The notes under the pieces were generated by a model that saw nothing but the letters and a program-made list of their open reading frames with translations, was not told where the DNA came from and did no database searches. A DNA stretch of 64,000 nt from Calycina herbarum (taxonomy: Eukaryota > Ascomycota > Leotiomycetes > Helotiales > Pezizellaceae): assembly GCA_001414485.1 (NCBI GenBank), contig LLEY01000005.1:620001-684000 (forward strand), in the 5' to 3' direction. Below are positions 11,692 to 22,513 of this stretch, in pieces. The translations under genes were made by a program, and so were the position numbers. The number at the start of each line of letters is the position of its first letter. Positions within the stretch are counted from its first letter, which is position 1.

Positions 11692-11871
11692 GGAATGTGA
11701 TGGTCTTTCCTTTTGCCCGTTGCAAAGCTTGGTGGTGGTCGCGAGAGCTTCCAGGTGGCCCAAGCTCTCAAGATTTGCATGGGTTTGGATGAAGCTTGAA
11801 ACAGCATGACTGGATCACGAAATCAGAAAACTTCACAAACGACTATGAGATGACCATCCAACGATGACACG
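11692..11871. promoter_or_regulatory. compact divergent promoter, NDUFAF7-like / cysteine synthase
   Basis: Only 180 bp separate the two chosen start codons (108 bp if the upstream ATG at 11763 is used). Both genes must therefore share regulatory DNA. No named transcription-factor site was recognised with confidence. Confidence 0.5.
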
Positions 11872-13268
11872 ATGTCTATGAGCAATCACCCAAAAGCCTA
11901 TGGCACCGCCGCTGTAGCGGTCGCCTTTGTGACTGGAATTTTATTGACACTGGGAATGAAAGATGTTTATCCAGATTTGGAACGAAGATACCAAAGACGA
12001 AGAGGCCAACCCAGAAATCCCTCCGATTCTCGCCCTGGAAGTACTTACCTACCACTTCCACCTTTAAACCTTGAAGATCGTTCGAGGAGTGCAAGACAGT
12101 CTATGGTCGGTCTACCAGCTCCACCTATCCCAGAAGGAATCGAGGGATGCATTGGCAATACTCCACTTTTCAAGATCAAGAGCTTGTCTGAAGCTACAGG
12201 ATGTATCATTGTGGCAAAGGCAGAATTTCTCAATGGAGCAGGTGGAAGTCCCAAGGATCGAGTAGCGTTGAATATGATTAAAATGGCTGAAGAGGAGGGA
12301 CTTTTGACGCCTGGGCAAGGGGATACAATTTACGAAGGCACCGTTGGCTCAACTGGAATTTCTCTCGCTACTTTGGCTCGAGCAAAAGGCTATAAAGCTT
12401 ATATTTGCATGCCTAATGATCAAAGCACTGAAAAGTCTGATTTACTGCATCACTTGGGTGCTACTGTTGAGAGAGTTACCCCGGCTCCAATTACGTCAAC
12501 TCAGCACTTTGTCAATCTTGCAAGAACAAGAGCGAAAGAGCATACTGCATCAAGCAAGGATTCAAGCAAGGGATTTTTTGCTGATCAGTTTGAGTCTATT
12601 GCCAATCATCGAGCACATATTCAAACCACGGGACCAGAAATATTTGAACAAACTGGTGGACAGGTGAGTGTTTTCCTTCAGTTGCAATTTGACGGCAATT
12701 TTATTAATAAAATCTTCAGATTGACGCTTTTGTTGCTGGTGCAGGTACAGGTGGTACGATAAGCGGCATTGCCATGTTCTTGAAGCTAGAAATGGGAATG
12801 GAAGACGATCTCAAAGTTGTCCTCGCAGACCCTGAAGGAAGTGGTCTGTACAACAAGATCAAACACGGAGTCATGTTCTCAAATACCGAAAAAGAGGGCA
12901 CGAGAAGAAGGCAACAAGTTGATACCATCGTTGAAGGCGTAGGGTGCAATCGCCTGACGGAAAATTTCGAGGCTGGAAGAGAGTTGATTGATGATGCCGT
13001 CCGAGTTACAGATCTTCAAGCTATCCAAATGGCGAGGTGGTTGGTGGAAAAGGATGGGATATTTATTGGAAGCAGTAGCGCAGTCAATTGCGTTGCGGCT
13101 GTAGCCACAGCTCTGAAGATGCCGAAGGGGAGTCGGATTGTAACAATACTCTGTGATAGCGGTACAAGGCATCTCAGCAAGTTTTGGAAGAAAGTGGGTG
13201 AGCTTGGAGTTGAAGAGGAGGAGCATACAGACTTGGTAAATTTACTGGGTTTAAAAGCCGAGAGGTAA
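11872..13268 (+). CDS. membrane-anchored cysteine synthase-like PLP enzyme
   Basis: Two exons, 11872-12663 and 12720-13268, give 446 residues; the 56-bp intron lies in phase 0 after GGQ. Residues about 11-29 form a hydrophobic helix followed by a basic stretch (ERRYQRRRGQPR), a signal-anchor layout like that of yeast Mcy1 (YGR012W) on the mitochondrial outer membrane. The catalytic part is fold-type II: GNTPL at 95-99, the PLP lysine in GGSPKDR (K128), a substrate loop GTVGSTGIS, and the phosphate-binding loop AGAGTGGTIS just after the intron. The C terminus carries SSSAVN and CDSGTRHLSKFW. The family makes cysteine from O-acetylserine and sulfide. Whether this anchored form is a main biosynthetic enzyme or an auxiliary one cannot be decided here. 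Confidence 0.9.
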
Positions 13269-14596
13269 CTTAGATTAATAGAACCTTTGAGTCCACTTTA
13301 AGCACCTTAAAAGTAGCTCGTCTCTTTTATATTCAACCTTAATATCTTGTTCTCAATCCCCAATAGCTCTTTTGATATCCTTGAACTCAGTACCGACTTA
13401 TATATTTACTAAAGAACGAAGATGACCATTTGAAAGCAAAAAGGGAGATTCACTGGGAGGTCTCCGGTTGAATTTAATAACTCTGCCTACATCAACTTCC
13501 CCAGCAATATGAAAGAATAGTTTAAAGCTGAATGCTTGCATTGTAATTTTTGCTTTACTTACTTTGTTATTGATTACGGACTTTCTCATAAACTCGCTTA
13601 GCACTTTAGTCTTCCTCCCGGCCACTTTTCTATGCGCCTCTTCCCTCTCTTGTTTAGTCGTTTCAAGAGCTTATTCGACCAAAAAACGGCAGTAAATACG
13701 CATCTCGTTAGACGTTCTCTTCTTATCCTAACCCTTCAGCACAGTCTAAAGTATCAACCTAGACAGTTGGGATAATTGAATATCATTGTTTTGAGGTTAA
13801 TTACTGTGAATTATCCTAGAGAGTTGGAACAACGAGAGAGGTAGGCAGGTGCGAACCTGAAGCATTTGCTGCCACTTTTACTGTCTATCGCGAGTCTGAC
13901 TTTAAAGGATTAAACTAGAGCAATGATGACTAGGTCACTTCTTTTTAATCCGCCTACGAGCTTTACATTGCGGCTTTTTTTCTTTTACACCTTAAGACTT
14001 GGTTATCTTGTCATATTAGACAATCGGGGAATAAGATCCTTTGATTTTTTTGGGTTGAGGCTGTCTGAAGAGGTGTCTATTGATGAGTCGGAGGATAATG
14101 AGGCTATCATTCCCATCCAAACCCTCCACCCTTTCACTCTTCTCCCTTCCATGCTGCTATCTAAAGAAGAGTACGTACACACCCTGGGTAAACGAGGCCA
14201 CGATCCATGAATGCCCGAGGATGCTACATGAAAACTCAACTCCTGCCAACCAATGGTGGCGCCTTAAATCTGTATTACTGTAAGCTGAGTGAAGATGAAA
14301 AGCAAAAATTAGGTAATTTATAGCCTTCCATTGTATGAGTGCATTACTTATGAGTGGTAATCGCGGACCGATGCATCATTGCTTCTCGTGTGCTATTGCT
14401 TTTCTAGGTTATTTTTGTACTGCTCCGGGAGGCAGGACACTCTTATATAAAACTAGCGGGATCGCGAGAAAAGAACTTTAGGGGTTGGAATAGAACCTTC
14501 GAAGTGGAAGCGACTAGTTTTCCTCCTAAAACATACGCACATCCTCCCTGAACACCTCAAACACTTCCTCCTAAAACAAAAGGAAAGAAAAAGACA
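13269..14596. other. intergenic region with a stem-loop repeat copy
   Basis: About 1.3 kb without a supported gene. Around 13768-13860 lies a copy of a dispersed repeat (AGGTTAATTA, then CCTAGAGAGTTGGAACAA) shared with 47351-47430 and in part with 30354-30385. Short frames at 13923-14283 are not convincing. Confidence 0.4.
13768..13860. repeat. dispersed stem-loop repeat, copy 1
   Basis: Contains GAGGTTAATTA, GAATTATCCTAGAGAG, TTGGAACAAC and GGTAGGCAGG in the same order and spacing as a segment at 47351-47410 on the same strand. GGATAATT words in inverted orientation flank the centre. This indicates a shared repeat family. Confidence 0.5.
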
Positions 14597-15520
14597 TTAT
14601 TCCCCGATTGTCCACAGACATGAATCTGAATCGCCTAGAGGATTATCTGGCTCATCCAAGGGCCTAGGTGAGGGACTAGGCGAGGGTTTAGGTGAGGGAA
14701 AGTAGGGGAGGGAAAGTAGATTGTGCTCGAGAATATCATGTTCAGGTGTTTCAGACGTTGATTTATCGATATTGTCTAGAGGCAACGATGTTGAGCTTCG
14801 TGGAAGAATTGTTCTTAGTTGCTGGCCATCTCCTGTGAAGTAAGGTTGTTGGGCGGATAAGTTCGAGGGCTGTCGTGGAGTATTGATATCGCCGTTCCAA
14901 GCGGGATCAAGCCATGCTTCTGTAGAAGATTTCCATTCAACCCACTGCGAAAGCCCATCAACTCTCAATAAGCCCTGTATATTTATCGTCATTGATTTTG
15001 TCTTGATGAAATTGTTGATTTTATTTCTGCAAAGTTGTTGAAATTCCTTCTGTAGAAGACGTGGTCCTTCCCCTATATCCCCCAATCCTAGCTCCTGGAA
15101 CAAGTCCTGTATTGTCTGCCGATTCTCTACTCCGTCTTTTCCAGTAATATTGTATCTTCGCATATAGGCAAGAAGCAGGCGTTGTAACTTCAATGGGATA
15201 GAATAGCGAGGCGACCTTGACATTGCTACCCATGACATACCACAGACTTCGATCGACTCTTTGTAAAGCTTGTCGATTTTAGTCCGATAAGCGTTGGAAT
15301 CTTTTCCATGCTCTGCTGCTATTCGGCTAATTGCTCTTTCGATCCGTTCAATGCAGTCGTAAAATTTGTTATCTTTCGATGCTGTCGCTTGGTTGCGACG
15401 TTTTCTCGGTGCTTGCTTTCGAACGTATGCTCTTTATTGAGGGACGTTTGGATTTTGGACCGGGTTAAAGGGTGTGTTGAAAAATGCAGATTGCAAGGAA
15501 TCTGGGGTATCGGGCTCCAT
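14597..15520 (-). pseudogene. unrecognised gene disrupted by an in-frame TAA
   Basis: The open frame 15238-14597 encodes 213 residues that look like a real protein: a basic helical part and a Pro/Ser-rich tail (SPSPSP). The same frame stays open upstream for another 64 codons (to the codon after 15436) with protein-like content, for example KRRNQATASKDN and ERIERAISRIAAEHG, until a TAA at 15436-15434. Beyond that TAA it is open again back to an ATG at 15520 (MEPDTPDSLQ, 28 codons). The simplest reading is one 308-codon gene with a nonsense codon at position 29. No splice pair removes the TAA. CAA to TAA would be a C-to-T change at CpA, as made by repeat-induced point mutation, but one codon is weak evidence. 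A truncated protein starting at 15238 remains possible. I recognise no family. Confidence 0.5.
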
Positions 15521-17643
15521 GGTAAAGTGGTATCTACTCCAAGTGTCCTAGACTTAGCCTGTGTATTTTCTAGGGCGTGTGGGATCAGTTGAATATTTGA
15601 CTTTCCAGCAGGACTCTCGAGTTTTTCAATAGTGGTCGAATGAATTCCTTCGCAGATGCAGAGGTTTCTGATGTTCCCAGCAGTTAATTCGTTGGTATTT
15701 TGATGAGTTTGAGGGTTCGTGACGTGCGAAGTGGAGGAGAGATCATCGGGAGGAGGTGCGTATGAGGTTTCTTAAGTCGGCTCGTTGGTATTCCGGTATG
15801 GAGTAGAAGTTCGAGACGTGCGAGGTAGACGGGGTATCAGGAGAAGTGTGTTTCTGAGGCGTCTGGGGCATATGAGGTGTTGGTGAACGCTGATGTTAAC
15901 AGAAGAGAAGCTGAAAGCAAATAAACTGGAAGTCTCAGAGGGGCTTTGGTACTCTACGTGATGCAGCTTAGCATTGTCTTGCATCTTCAAGAAGAAGCAC
16001 TACACCAGGGGGTGTAGGAACTCGTGAGCCACGGATTTCTCCTCAAAATATGTGGCGATAATGCTAAGAACAACGAAAATAAATATAAAAAGTAAGCGAA
16101 CCTAGAGAGTGAGGCTTGAATATTATCTCTAATACTTTATATTTGCAGAAATATGTTACGTTGTTACAGAGTTGCAGGAGGATGTCGCTGTTTTTGGTGG
16201 GGTTTTAGCGAATGGCCAAAGTAAAGTTTATCAAAGTATCTCTGCAGATGTTCCGTGCAATGCAACGAAGAATGGATAAAGAACTTACGAAGTCATTCAA
16301 AGACCCAGACAAAGCTTATCACATTTTATCTCGTATTCCATCCATCAATTTCACTATCCCATGGATTTCGAAAACATCAATGATAGATTAAATTTAATAG
16401 CAAAGAAGTGAGCCTTTTTCTTATCGCTTTTATGAAGTTATATTGTCTCCGAGAGTTTCAAGAAACTTCAGTTATACAATGAAGTTACAAGTGAAAAATC
16501 AAGTGTATTCTCTGACTCTTGCTCCAAAGATCAGCTCTGAAATATGTTCAAAGCTAACGATGATCTTTTACCAATGATACTGGGAATGTGAATGAGTATG
16601 AGTTTTTCATGGGGACGATGATGATGAATAACACGGTTGAAAACCCCGAGCACATCAAAAGAGTCCACTGCAAGAAACTATGTCTTCATCGTGAGAAATG
16701 ACCTCATATCCCGACTCGGTGTTCTTGGGCTGCTTGACGGACCACGTGACACTTGGAATTCTGTAGGTAAGCTGGAAGTAAGCTACAAACTATTTGGGAG
16801 CCAAAACGAGGGTCGAGGGTAAGCCATCAACTAACGAGTAAGCTAGGAACACATTGGGGGCCAAAAAGGTTATTGCATGTAAGCTATCAATTACCCAGTA
16901 AGCTATATAAAAGTTGAGTAAGCTATCAATTGACGAGTGAGCTAGTAATAAGAGTTGGGGGCGAAAAATAACGTGATAAGTAAGGTAAGATTAATGGTTA
17001 TTATATTAGATAGAGGTAACCGCTAAGCACGGAACGACCAATCATCAATACTGCAGAGCTTCTCCGAAAGAATAGCGCTGTGAGGCTCTATAGATGGACC
17101 TACGCATGATGATTGGTTTTCACCACAGCATGATAAATCTGGAAAATTGTTATTGGAGGTTGGCAACAAAAATTAAATGGTGAAAACAGCACAGTGGATA
17201 GGGGATTGTAGAAAAGTCGCCAGGAGTTTGTTGTGTTTCAAAAATGACGATGTCAAAATATAGGGGCGTATTTTGATAGACTGGAATTTGCTTAATGTCT
17301 TCTTGTATAGCTCCAAGTATGACTACAAGGCCAGTACCTCGTATCACCAGCACTATATACCCCCTGAGGGTACCCACAATCTTCAACCTCCCACTGTAGA
17401 TACACGTCTTGCAAATCCCACGAGAGGATTTAGGAAGCTCGTAGGCGAACTTGAAAGAAATGCACGAGCAGCTCCGGGAGGCTCCATCCACTTTGTTCCC
17501 CTTTTTGCTCATCATAAAAGATCTAGCATCATAATGCAGTGATCGACCCCAAACTCCAAATCCATCCACAAAAGCACAAGAGAAATAAAAATCAGTTTTG
17601 ACAAACATGCAGTAATATTATCAATTCGCAGGCAAGGCGACGC
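15521..17643. other. intergenic region with degenerate repeats
   Basis: About 2.1 kb. 15590-15860 holds two diverged head-to-tail copies of a roughly 80-bp segment (shared words CGCACGTC, AATACCAACGA and AGAAACCTC) next to the broken gene. 16767-16965 holds degenerate GTAAGCTA units. A frame at 17273-17542 is possible but unsupported. Confidence 0.4.
16767..16965. repeat. degenerate tandem repeat with GTAAGCT units
   Basis: GTAAGCT/GTAAGCC/GTGAGCT recurs about eight times, often followed by ATCAA and, after a second GTAAGCTA, by TTGGGGGCCAAAA-like words. This gives about four larger units of 40-60 bp in head-to-tail order. There is no coding capacity and no family recognised. Confidence 0.65.
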
Positions 17644-18652
17644 TCAAGAGAACTAAGATTGTTAGTGCATTTCGGTATGAAAAAGTAGGGAAAACATACC
17701 TTCCAGCGATTACCACAAACTGTGCATTCACAGAAGGTAGTCATCGGTTCATCTGCACTTCGAGTTTGAGCTTGACTATAGCTGACTTTCTTCTGGTGGC
17801 ATCGTCCGCATCTCAAAGCGTCACTGATACTCTTCTTCGCGTTGGGTACCTCTGCCTTTCGCAAGTTCTCCGTTTCAATTGATTTATCGGCCTCGGTTCT
17901 CTTGGCTGACTTCAATTCCTGATCACTCATCGTGACGAAGCTCTTGGGTGTAATTTCTCCCGACAAGACCTTTGTTCTCAACTCCTGGTTGTCCTTGTTC
18001 TTCAGGTTCTGGAAAAGTGAACGTAGTTTCGCTCGATATTCGGGGGTATCGCCATTCATGACATCATATGCGGCTTTCTCGACCTCCATGGCTTTGATGA
18101 TGATCGGGGTCGCAGGCTCGGAAGACATAAAGGCGATGCCATTGTATAGAAGGCCGATGCAGCTATCGCGTGTGGGAACACCGGTTCGTTTGGTTTCGAC
18201 CTTCTCCGTCTCCCATCGTCGCTTCGCAACATCACCAGTAAAGCCCTTGCTCTCTACTGCTGGTGCTGGGGAGGAAACCGCAGCGTTTCTGGGGGTTGAT
18301 TGCGACATCGACTTGCTCTTGTTTAAGCTAATTATCTTCTTCCACTTTGAGATGATCTCTCCTGCGAGTATGGCGATGTCCTTGTTGGGGTTTTGCTTTT
18401 GCTTAGAAACTAATATGCCAGCTTTCGTCACCTGGGCAGCATATTGTTAGCTAGGTCTTTGCAAGGCATGCGCTTTGTGGAATGTGCATAACAATGGAGG
18501 AGCCATACCCGAAGCAGTTCTTCTGTTGGAACCACATCTTTCTTCATCGACTCCAGGATGTTTGTAATGACATCTGTGGGTTCTTTGTCCGTGACAGCCT
18601 TAACAAGGGACTTGAGTCGGCTCTCAAGCTCACGCTGGTCTATGCCAGACAT
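17644..18652 (-). CDS. DST1: transcription elongation factor TFIIS
   Basis: Three exons: 18652-18509, 18431-17700 and 17652-17644, giving 294 residues. The last exon encodes only Phe-Ser-stop, restoring the family ending NRWKFS. All three TFIIS parts are visible: the N-terminal LW domain (leucine-rich, ELLRV to KWKKII), the central domain (DSCIGLLYNGIAF to DQELKSAKR), and a C-terminal zinc ribbon with C-x2-C (CGRC) and C-x2-C (CTVC) plus the catalytic acidic hairpin TRSADEPMTTF. TFIIS binds arrested RNA polymerase II and stimulates cleavage of backtracked RNA. The ATG at 18652 is chosen because MSGIDQRELE matches family N termini; the open frame extends upstream without family similarity. It is divergent from the Rpp1 gene. 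Confidence 0.95.
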
Positions 18653-19217
18653 CTTGATCGGATCGGTGGGCAATATTCGGAAGGTGGCGCAAAGTGGTGG
18701 CAGGGAGATTTGCGCAGACTGAAAGGAGTATGCGCAGAGACGGTGGAGGGACGGTCGGTAGACAAGGGAGCAAAGCGTTTGTGATAGACAATCCAAAGGG
18801 TTGGCTTGGTCGTGAGGAATAATGTTATGGTTGGACTTCCGTGCTTAAGTTTGCAGCCTCGTCCTAGATGAGCGGGCTAGGGCACGTGCACTCGATTTAA
18901 TCTCTGGACCTCGGGTCCAATAGAAACTTTTACCCCGGATTCAACAAGCATTTTTCCAATTCACCTCTACTGTGTACACCGTTATTCGAGTTTTGGTGAG
19001 CATAGGCGTGTGGTCTAGGTGCTGTGGACACATTGCTTGACTGATCTAACTGCTTTGGGCTAGGCAGGTAATGCACGTGATCAGGCGATATTTTCTGTCA
19101 GCCTTGGAATCGCAACTCAGCCTTTCAACTTTTCGACCAAACTATACACCTTTGCGCCGGCGCATCCAAAACCACATTCAATGCCAGAATTATAACAATA
19201 CCAACTCGACTGCCATC
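18653..19217. promoter_or_regulatory. shared divergent promoter region, TFIIS / Rpp1
   Basis: 565 bp lie between the start codons of two divergently transcribed housekeeping genes, so promoters of both must be here. A CACGTG palindrome lies at about 18882 (GGGCACGTGCACTC). Its use is not established. Confidence 0.45.
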
Positions 19218-20207
19218 ATGTCGTACGACCTCAACATCCCCTGTCCATCCTCAACGCCCACCCCCGAACTCGAACGAACAATCGCTTTCCTCGCCTCTCT
19301 AGGCTACACAACCCTCGCCCTCTCCCAAACCCACAACGCCGCCTCCCTCCCCGCGCAAATAACAAACACAATCCCCCTCCCACCAGCCCTCAAAACGCCC
19401 TCCACAACCACAATCTTGCGTCGCTGTACCCTCATCCTCTCCGACCCCGCGCAAAACCCGCGTCTCACAGCCCTCTCCCAAAACTACGACATTCTCGCCG
19501 TACGTCCCACAACCGAAAAAGCATACCTCTCAGCATGTCAAAGTATGCCCGAAATAAGCATAATCTCTCTCGACCTTACGCAAAGATTCAATTTCCATTT
19601 TAAGCCTAAACCACTTATGACGGCCGTGAATCGCGGGGTTAGATTTGAGATCAACTACGCGCAGGCGGTGCAGGGTGTTGGGGCTGCGAGAAGGAATTTC
19701 ATGAGTAATGCTATGGCGATTATTAGAGGGACGAAGGGGAGGGGGATTGTGGTTAGTAGTGAGGCTACGGATGTGGTTGCTGTTAGGGCACCGGCTGATG
19801 TGTTGAACCTACTGGGGGTATGGGGATTGGGTAGGGAGAGGGGGTTAGAGGCTTTGGCGGTAAATCCAAGAGGTGTTGTTGTTAATGAGGGACTTAAAAG
19901 GAGTGGGTTTAGAGGGGTCATTGATGTTGTAAATGGTGGAGAGCGACCTGTGGTAGAAAAGAAGGAGGGGGAGAAGGAAACTGAGAAGGGGAAGGGCAAA
20001 CGAAAGGTTGAGCAGACGAGTGTTGAAGGAACACCCCAAATAAGCAAGAGACAAGCCAAGAGGATGAAACTGGAAGCATTGAAAGCTTCAAAGGAAGGCA
20101 CTTCTTCACAATCTCAAAACGAAGTATCGTCAACACAAACCAAAACCCAAACTCAAAACAAAGTTCAAGCTTCAGATGGCACTATAAAATCAAAATCAAA
20201 AGGATAA
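19218..20207 (+). CDS. RPP1: RNase P/MRP subunit p30 (Rpp1)
   Basis: Single exon of 329 residues. The product has the TIM-barrel-like RNase P p30 domain: an N-terminal YDLNIPCPS strand, repeated LASLGYTTLALS, RCTLILSD, YDILAVRPT, SIISLDLTQR, and the family hallmark RGVRFEINYAQAV followed by RNFMSNAMAIIRGTKGRGIVVSSEA. After about residue 245 the tail is Lys/Glu/Gln-rich and low complexity, ending in a basic run (RQAKRMKLE) that could be a nuclear signal. Rpp1 is a protein subunit of RNase P and RNase MRP, for tRNA 5' maturation and rRNA processing. An in-frame ATG at 19071 would add 49 residues. I prefer 19218, since the domain begins a few residues after it. Confidence 0.92.
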   Translation: MSYDLNIPCPSSTPTPELERTIAFLASLGYTTLALSQTHNAASLPAQITNTIPLPPALKTPSTTTILRRCTLILSDPAQNPRLTALSQNYDILAVRPTTEKAYLSACQSMPEISIISLDLTQRFNFHFKPKPLMTAVNRGVRFEINYAQAVQGVGAARRNFMSNAMAIIRGTKGRGIVVSSEATDVVAVRAPADVLNLLGVWGLGRERGLEALAVNPRGVVVNEGLKRSGFRGVIDVVNGGERPVVEKKEGEKETEKGKGKRKVEQTSVEGTPQISKRQAKRMKLEALKASKEGTSSQSQNEVSSTQTKTQTQNKVQASDGTIKSKSKG

Positions 20208-20490
20208 TATAAGAATTAACTTTCAGTCTTTTGATTCAGAAGTGAATGATATATACAACAAAAGAGTTTTCACTATCCCTACATCAGGGATTCGCGTCGC
20301 CTGGACGCATATATGTAAATCCTAACCATATCCACACACATCACCCAGTTCGGGTTTCGAACAACAAACCAAAAAAAATACGTAAAGCGCTTACATGGTA
20401 TAATATTCCATCATTTAATCTATTATTATCGGTATCTTGAACAGAAGGAAATCCCCCCTCGTACAACAACAAAAACATCATCTATCGTAA

Positions 20491-22513
20491 CTATACAGCA
20501 ATCGTCGCCGTCGCCAAGTTTCCAAGTTGTAACGTACTTGCAAGTTTGAACGTGCTGATGTTGATAGACGGAGCTGCGTTTGCAGCATTTGCCGCTGGAG
20601 CTGCCACTTGAGGCTGAGCCGCCACTGGAGATGGCGAGGCTTGCACTTGTGGTTGAGCAACAGGTGTTGATGCAGCAGGGGCGGCGCCAGGTGGTCCTTG
20701 ACTGACGATTGCAGCGGTTGTAAGAGGTCCCGATGGTTGAGCAGCGGCTGGGGCTGGACTTGCCATTGGGACACTGACAGGGCTTGATGCTGGGGCGGGA
20801 GACGCAGCTATTTTAGATATTAGCATCTTATTTTCATGTTTAAAAGTCAAAGGCTTTACTTACCAGCCGCTGCACCGCCAGGTTGGCTAACGAGAACGTC
20901 CGTAGTAAGAGCTTTCGAGGGACCAGCTGCTCCTGCACTTTGAGGTGGAACTTGCGCGGATGATGGCGATCCTGCTTGTGCCGCCGCTCCTCCACCTGGT
21001 TGACTGACAATAGCAGCTGTGGTGAGTGTTGTTGGATTTCCCATTTGGCCCATGTTTGGAATGGCACCTGCAGCACCTTGGGCCGCGTTGACGTTGGGGA
21101 ATGATCCAGCACCACAGAGGCATTGACAATCGCATGCTCCTCCTTGAGTGACAGAACCAGTCCCTGATACGAGAGCACCGGGGGCACCGACTGCGGGAGC
21201 TGCGCCTATTTTCAATCAGTATTCGACGTCTCTCAGATGAGTTGGTTAACTCGACTTACCTGCAGGTGATGTAGCAGCTGGGCTGGCGGCTATCAAATAA
21301 TGTCAGTGTTTGAATACGAAATGATACGTCGATGGGTTAACTTACCAGCTCCGGGGGCTTGACTGACGATCGCTGCTGTGGTGAGAGCTTTCGATGGCTG
21401 AGCGGCTCCAGATGCAGCTGGGGCGTTGGCTGGGGCTGGAGATGCTGCTATTTTGAAGATCAGTATTTGGCTATAGATTGAAGAGAGATATTCCACATAC
21501 CAGCCGCTGCACCGCCAGGTTGGCTAACCAAGGCATCAGTCGTGAGGGCCTTTGACGGTTGAGCTCCAGAAGCGGCTTGGGCATTTGGTACTGCAGAAGA
21601 GACAGCGGGAGCAGGGCTAGGTGCATTTGCAGCAGGTGCTTGGCTCGCCGCTGGTACAGGCACCGCAGCGTTGTTATTACCGCTGATCGTTATCGTGACC
21701 ATTTGAGTGACCATTTGTGGAAGTGGTGTAACCGTGACTGTGGGTGCCGGGCCAGTACCGAATACTGTCGATGTCAAGAATGACAATTGTGTTGGGCTAT
21801 TTAGAAGTAAGCATTGCTCATTATAAGCAAGTAAGCAGATCTGGCCATTGCTCTCCCGCTTTCGTTAAGTAATGTATAAGATAGTCTAGAGCAAATCGCA
21901 AATACTATTCCAAAGGGTACAGAAGAATCAGATTTGAATCTCTTCAACCCTTCTCGAACGATATTTGTAATTGTCCGAGAAAACTTAAAGATTACAGAAT
22001 GTGTACGTATCGAGAGCAATGACCAAATCCCTTACCTCCTCGAATAGATATATCATACCCTGCGTTTGCGCATGCCTTCGCCTGCTCCGAAACTGTCACG
22101 GTTTGTGCCTTTGCCTGCCCCGAGACTGTTACGGTTTTTGCCTGCTCGGAGACTGTCACGGTGGTGGTTGTCCCATTCTTTGCATTTCCATTTGCATTTC
22201 CATTTCCCTTCGCATTTCCATTTGCCTTTGCAGTTCCATTGGACTTCGCGTTGCCGTTCGAGTTCGCATTTCCATTGGAGGAGTTCGCATTTCCATTCCC
22301 ATTTCCGCCAGGGTTATTTGTATTGTAAATGATTCCGTTTCCATTTGAATTTCCATTTGCGTTTGAATTTCCCTGTCCGTTTCCATTGGAATTTGAAATT
22401 ACTACAATTCCATTTCCATTGGAATTCCCATTCCCATTTTGATTCCCTTGGACCCCTCCCACACTGGCCAAGGTCGCAATCGCCACCGTCGATAACTTTG
22501 TGAGGTACTTCAT
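20491..22513 (-). CDS. secreted Asn/Gly- and Ala/Pro-rich repeat protein, exon-modular
   Basis: Six exons: 22513-22036, 21764-21501, 21447-21346, 21289-21260, 21205-20874 and 20817-20491, giving 510 residues. The N terminus (MKYLTKLSTVAIATLASVGGVQG) is a clear signal peptide. An NGNGNSNGN-type repeat of about 80 residues follows, then TVTVSEQAK repeats, then an Ala/Pro/Ser-rich part with five copies of a motif near ALTTAAIVSQPGG. A short Cys cluster CDCQCLC sits in exon 5. All five introns are phase 1, with the split Gly or Ala codon at each junction. Exon 4 is only 30 nt and resembles the start of exons 3 and 6 (AASPA). Introns 2-5 are 53-56 bp and at least three share a branch/acceptor sequence. 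The protein is probably extracellular or in the cell wall; no GPI signal is clear. The family is not recognised. Confidence 0.75.

Noticed and set aside
17150..17608. 152-codon minus frame and overlapping 89-codon plus frame (17273-17542)
   Set aside because: Both are open by chance composition. The plus frame looks slightly more protein-like, but there is no family pattern or gene structure.
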